Source: Synergistaceae bacterium (lineage in GTDB: Bacteria > Synergistota > Synergistia > Synergistales > Synergistaceae). From it: a stretch of DNA of 6,201 nt. The stretch is taken from NCBI GenBank assembly GCA_012513245.1, contig JAAZCN010000110.1, positions 1 to 6,201 of the forward strand, given 5' to 3'. Of the stretch, positions 5,620-6,201 are shown piece after piece. The first letter of the stretch is position 1; each line of letters starts with the position of its first letter. Both the position numbers and the translations under genes were made by a program. The notes beneath the pieces are model-generated. The model saw only the letters and a list, made by a program, of their open reading frames with translations, was not told the origin of the DNA and made no database searches.

Positions 5620-5666
5620 GTCAAACGATTGTCAAACGTTGTCCAACAATTGTCTAACGATCGTAA
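5620..5666 (+). repeat. Heptamer array A7: four GTCNAAC units, then GTAA
   Basis: Units begin at 5620 (GTCAAAC), 5631 (GTCAAAC), 5641 (GTCCAAC) and 5652 (GTCTAAC), with spacers GATT, GTT, AATT and GATC, and GTAA at 5663. Spacing is 11, 10, 11, 11. The heptamer differs from that of gaps 1 and 2, but the free fourth base, the spacer pattern and the GTAA end are the same. Confidence 0.88.
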
Positions 5667-5676
5667 GTGAAGGACA

Positions 5677-5712
5677 GTCAAAAGATCGTTAAACGTTGTC
5701 CAACAATCGTAA
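5677..5712 (+). repeat. Heptamer array A8: three GTCNAAC units, then GTAA
   Basis: Units begin at 5677 (GTCAAAA), 5688 (GTTAAAC) and 5698 (GTCCAAC), with spacers GATC, GTT and AATC, and GTAA at 5709. The order, including the single 3-nt GTT spacer before GTCCAAC, repeats that of the preceding array: the 20 bp at 5634-5653 and 5691-5710 differ in one base. A block duplication followed by divergence is likely. Confidence 0.85.
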
Positions 5713-5782
5713 GGCGAGGTCAATGATACTAAGAAAATTATAATCTTCAGCTTTTGAATTTGGGTTGGCAATCTAAAAAAAC

Positions 5783-5826
5783 AACAGTTTGACCATCGTT
5801 TGACGATTGTTAGACTATAGTTTGAC
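5783..5826 (-). repeat. Heptamer array A9: four GTCNAAC units facing left
   Basis: Plus-strand GTTTGAC (5787), GTTTGAC (5798), GTTAGAC (5809) and GTTTGAC (5820) are spaced exactly 11 bp apart, with spacers CATC, GATT and TATA. On the minus strand these are GTCAAAC or GTCTAAC, the class of the two rightward arrays in this gap. The inner end has spacer TGTT followed by GTTT rather than GTAA. It ends 8 bp before the S23-family ribosome-binding site. Confidence 0.88.
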
Positions 5827-5834
5827 TAATATTT

Positions 5835-5840
5835 AAGGAG
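5835..5840 (+). promoter_or_regulatory. AAGGAG ribosome-binding site of the S23-family gene
   Basis: AAGGAG lies 8 nt before the ATG at 5849, ideal spacing, and fixes the start. It immediately follows the last heptamer array. Confidence 0.85.
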
Positions 5841-5848
5841 ATATTCTC

Positions 5849-6201
5849 ATGGAGCCTACAACAATTTTTCGTTTTCAAAAACTTGATATTTATCAACTTG
5901 CTAAAAATATGGTTAAAGACGCCTATCGGCTTATTAAGAAATTTCCATCAGATGAGAAGTTTGCATTGATACCTCAAATATGCAGGGCAGCAATATCAGT
6001 TCCCTCAAACATAGCGGAAGGTGTTTCTCGTAGCAGTAAAAGGGAGCAGATACATTTTTTAAACATTGCATATGCATCATTAATGGAAGTAATTTGTCAG
6101 GTAGAGATATCAAGAGATTTAGATTACATCGATGACAATCAGCTGAAAGCTTTTATTCTTAGTGCCAGAGATTTATCAGTAAGAATGAACAATTTTATGA
6201 A
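5849..6201 (+). CDS. Four-helix-bundle protein, S23 / 23S rRNA intervening-sequence protein family (C-terminus outside the window)
   Basis: The frame is open from ATG 5849 to the window end, 117 codons. The N-terminus 'FQKLDIYQLAKNMV', the 'FPSDEKFALIPQICRAA' helix and above all 'ISVPSNIAEGVSRSS' are the signature of this family (TIGR02436/PF05635), followed by 'FLNIAYASLMEV'. Members are usually about 115-130 residues, so only the last few are missing. They were first found as reading frames inside intervening sequences of 23S rRNA genes in Leptospira and Coxiella, but most are free-standing, as here: no rRNA sequence adjoins. The fold resembles the Avd accessory protein of diversity-generating retroelements, but no reverse transcriptase or template repeat is visible. 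The biochemical function is unknown. Spacing of 265 bp and intervening hairpins argue against tight operon coupling with the SLBB gene. Confidence 0.92.
   Translation, partial: MEPTTIFRFQKLDIYQLAKNMVKDAYRLIKKFPSDEKFALIPQICRAAISVPSNIAEGVSRSSKREQIHFLNIAYASLMEVICQVEISRDLDYIDDNQLKAFILSARDLSVRMNNFM

Larger units (their letters stand above)
5584..5848. other. Intergenic region 3 (hairpins and GTCNAAC arrays, no gene seen)
   Basis: This 265-bp gap follows the SLBB gene. It holds the 3'-end hairpins, two rightward GTCNAAC arrays, an AT-rich core (5716-5780) with an isolated TATAAT (5739-5744) but no good -35 box, one leftward array (5783-5826), and the S23-family ribosome-binding site. The arrays occupy most of the sequence. 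Confidence 0.65.

Noticed and set aside
5586..5771. 61-codon minus-strand open frame in gap 3
   Set aside because: Its translation is made of the GTCNAAC repeats (repeated 'NCWTTF' and 'RLTVL'), so it is a by-product of the 11-bp arrays.
5789..5832. Promoter for the S23-family gene built from TTGAC in the heptamers
   Set aside because: TTGAC occurs in the GTTTGAC heptamers, but no -10-like hexamer lies at 16-18 bp; the TTGAC motifs are explained by the array.
5849..6201. Diversity-generating retroelement accessory gene (Avd)
   Set aside because: The fold family is similar, but no reverse transcriptase, template repeat or variable repeat is seen and the NIAEG signature fits the ordinary S23 family.

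Overview
The window looks like a chromosomal piece of a Gram-negative (diderm) bacterium of intermediate GC content. Both large genes encode outer-membrane/periplasmic exopolysaccharide export proteins with Sec signal peptides, which implies an outer membrane. I cannot fix the phylum from sequence alone. Synergistota or a deltaproteobacterium-like lineage is a low-confidence guess.

Layout. (1) Positions 1-88, minus strand: the N-terminus of a RelB/DinJ-type antitoxin with a near-consensus promoter. (2) Positions 89-759: a 671-bp gap filled with repeats. (3) Positions 760-2916, minus strand: a YjbH/GfcD-family outer-membrane protein. (4) Positions 2917-3357: a 441-bp divergent intergenic region, again full of repeats. 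(5) Positions 3358-5583, plus strand: a Wza/GfcE-like polysaccharide export protein with one Poly_export domain and five SLBB domains. (6) Positions 5584-5848: a 265-bp gap with hairpins and a third set of repeats. (7) Positions 5849-6201, plus strand: a four-helix-bundle protein of the 23S rRNA intervening-sequence (S23) family, cut by the window end.

The YjbH-like and SLBB proteins are divergently transcribed and probably serve one surface-polysaccharide pathway. Their homologues GfcD and GfcE are encoded together in the E. coli group 4 capsule operon. The antitoxin and the S23-family gene are typical accessory genes with no visible direct role in that pathway.

The most unusual content is between the genes. 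All three gaps carry arrays of a heptamer repeated every 11 bp (heptamer plus a 4-nt spacer, consensus NRTN; occasionally a 3-nt spacer). I count 39 heptamers in nine arrays plus one single copy. In gaps 1 and 2 the heptamer is mostly GCTNAGC, in gap 3 it is GTCNAAC, and one array uses GGCNAGC; the fourth base is free in all of them. Read in one orientation, most arrays end in GTAA or GTGA at the position where the next heptamer would begin. In each gap, arrays on the left point right and arrays on the right point left, giving inward-facing arms around a core of about 70-400 bp. Left and right arms of one gap mostly share the same heptamer class. I know no named repeat family with this form; it could be a non-autonomous mobile element, a long-hairpin RNA, or a helically phased protein-binding array.
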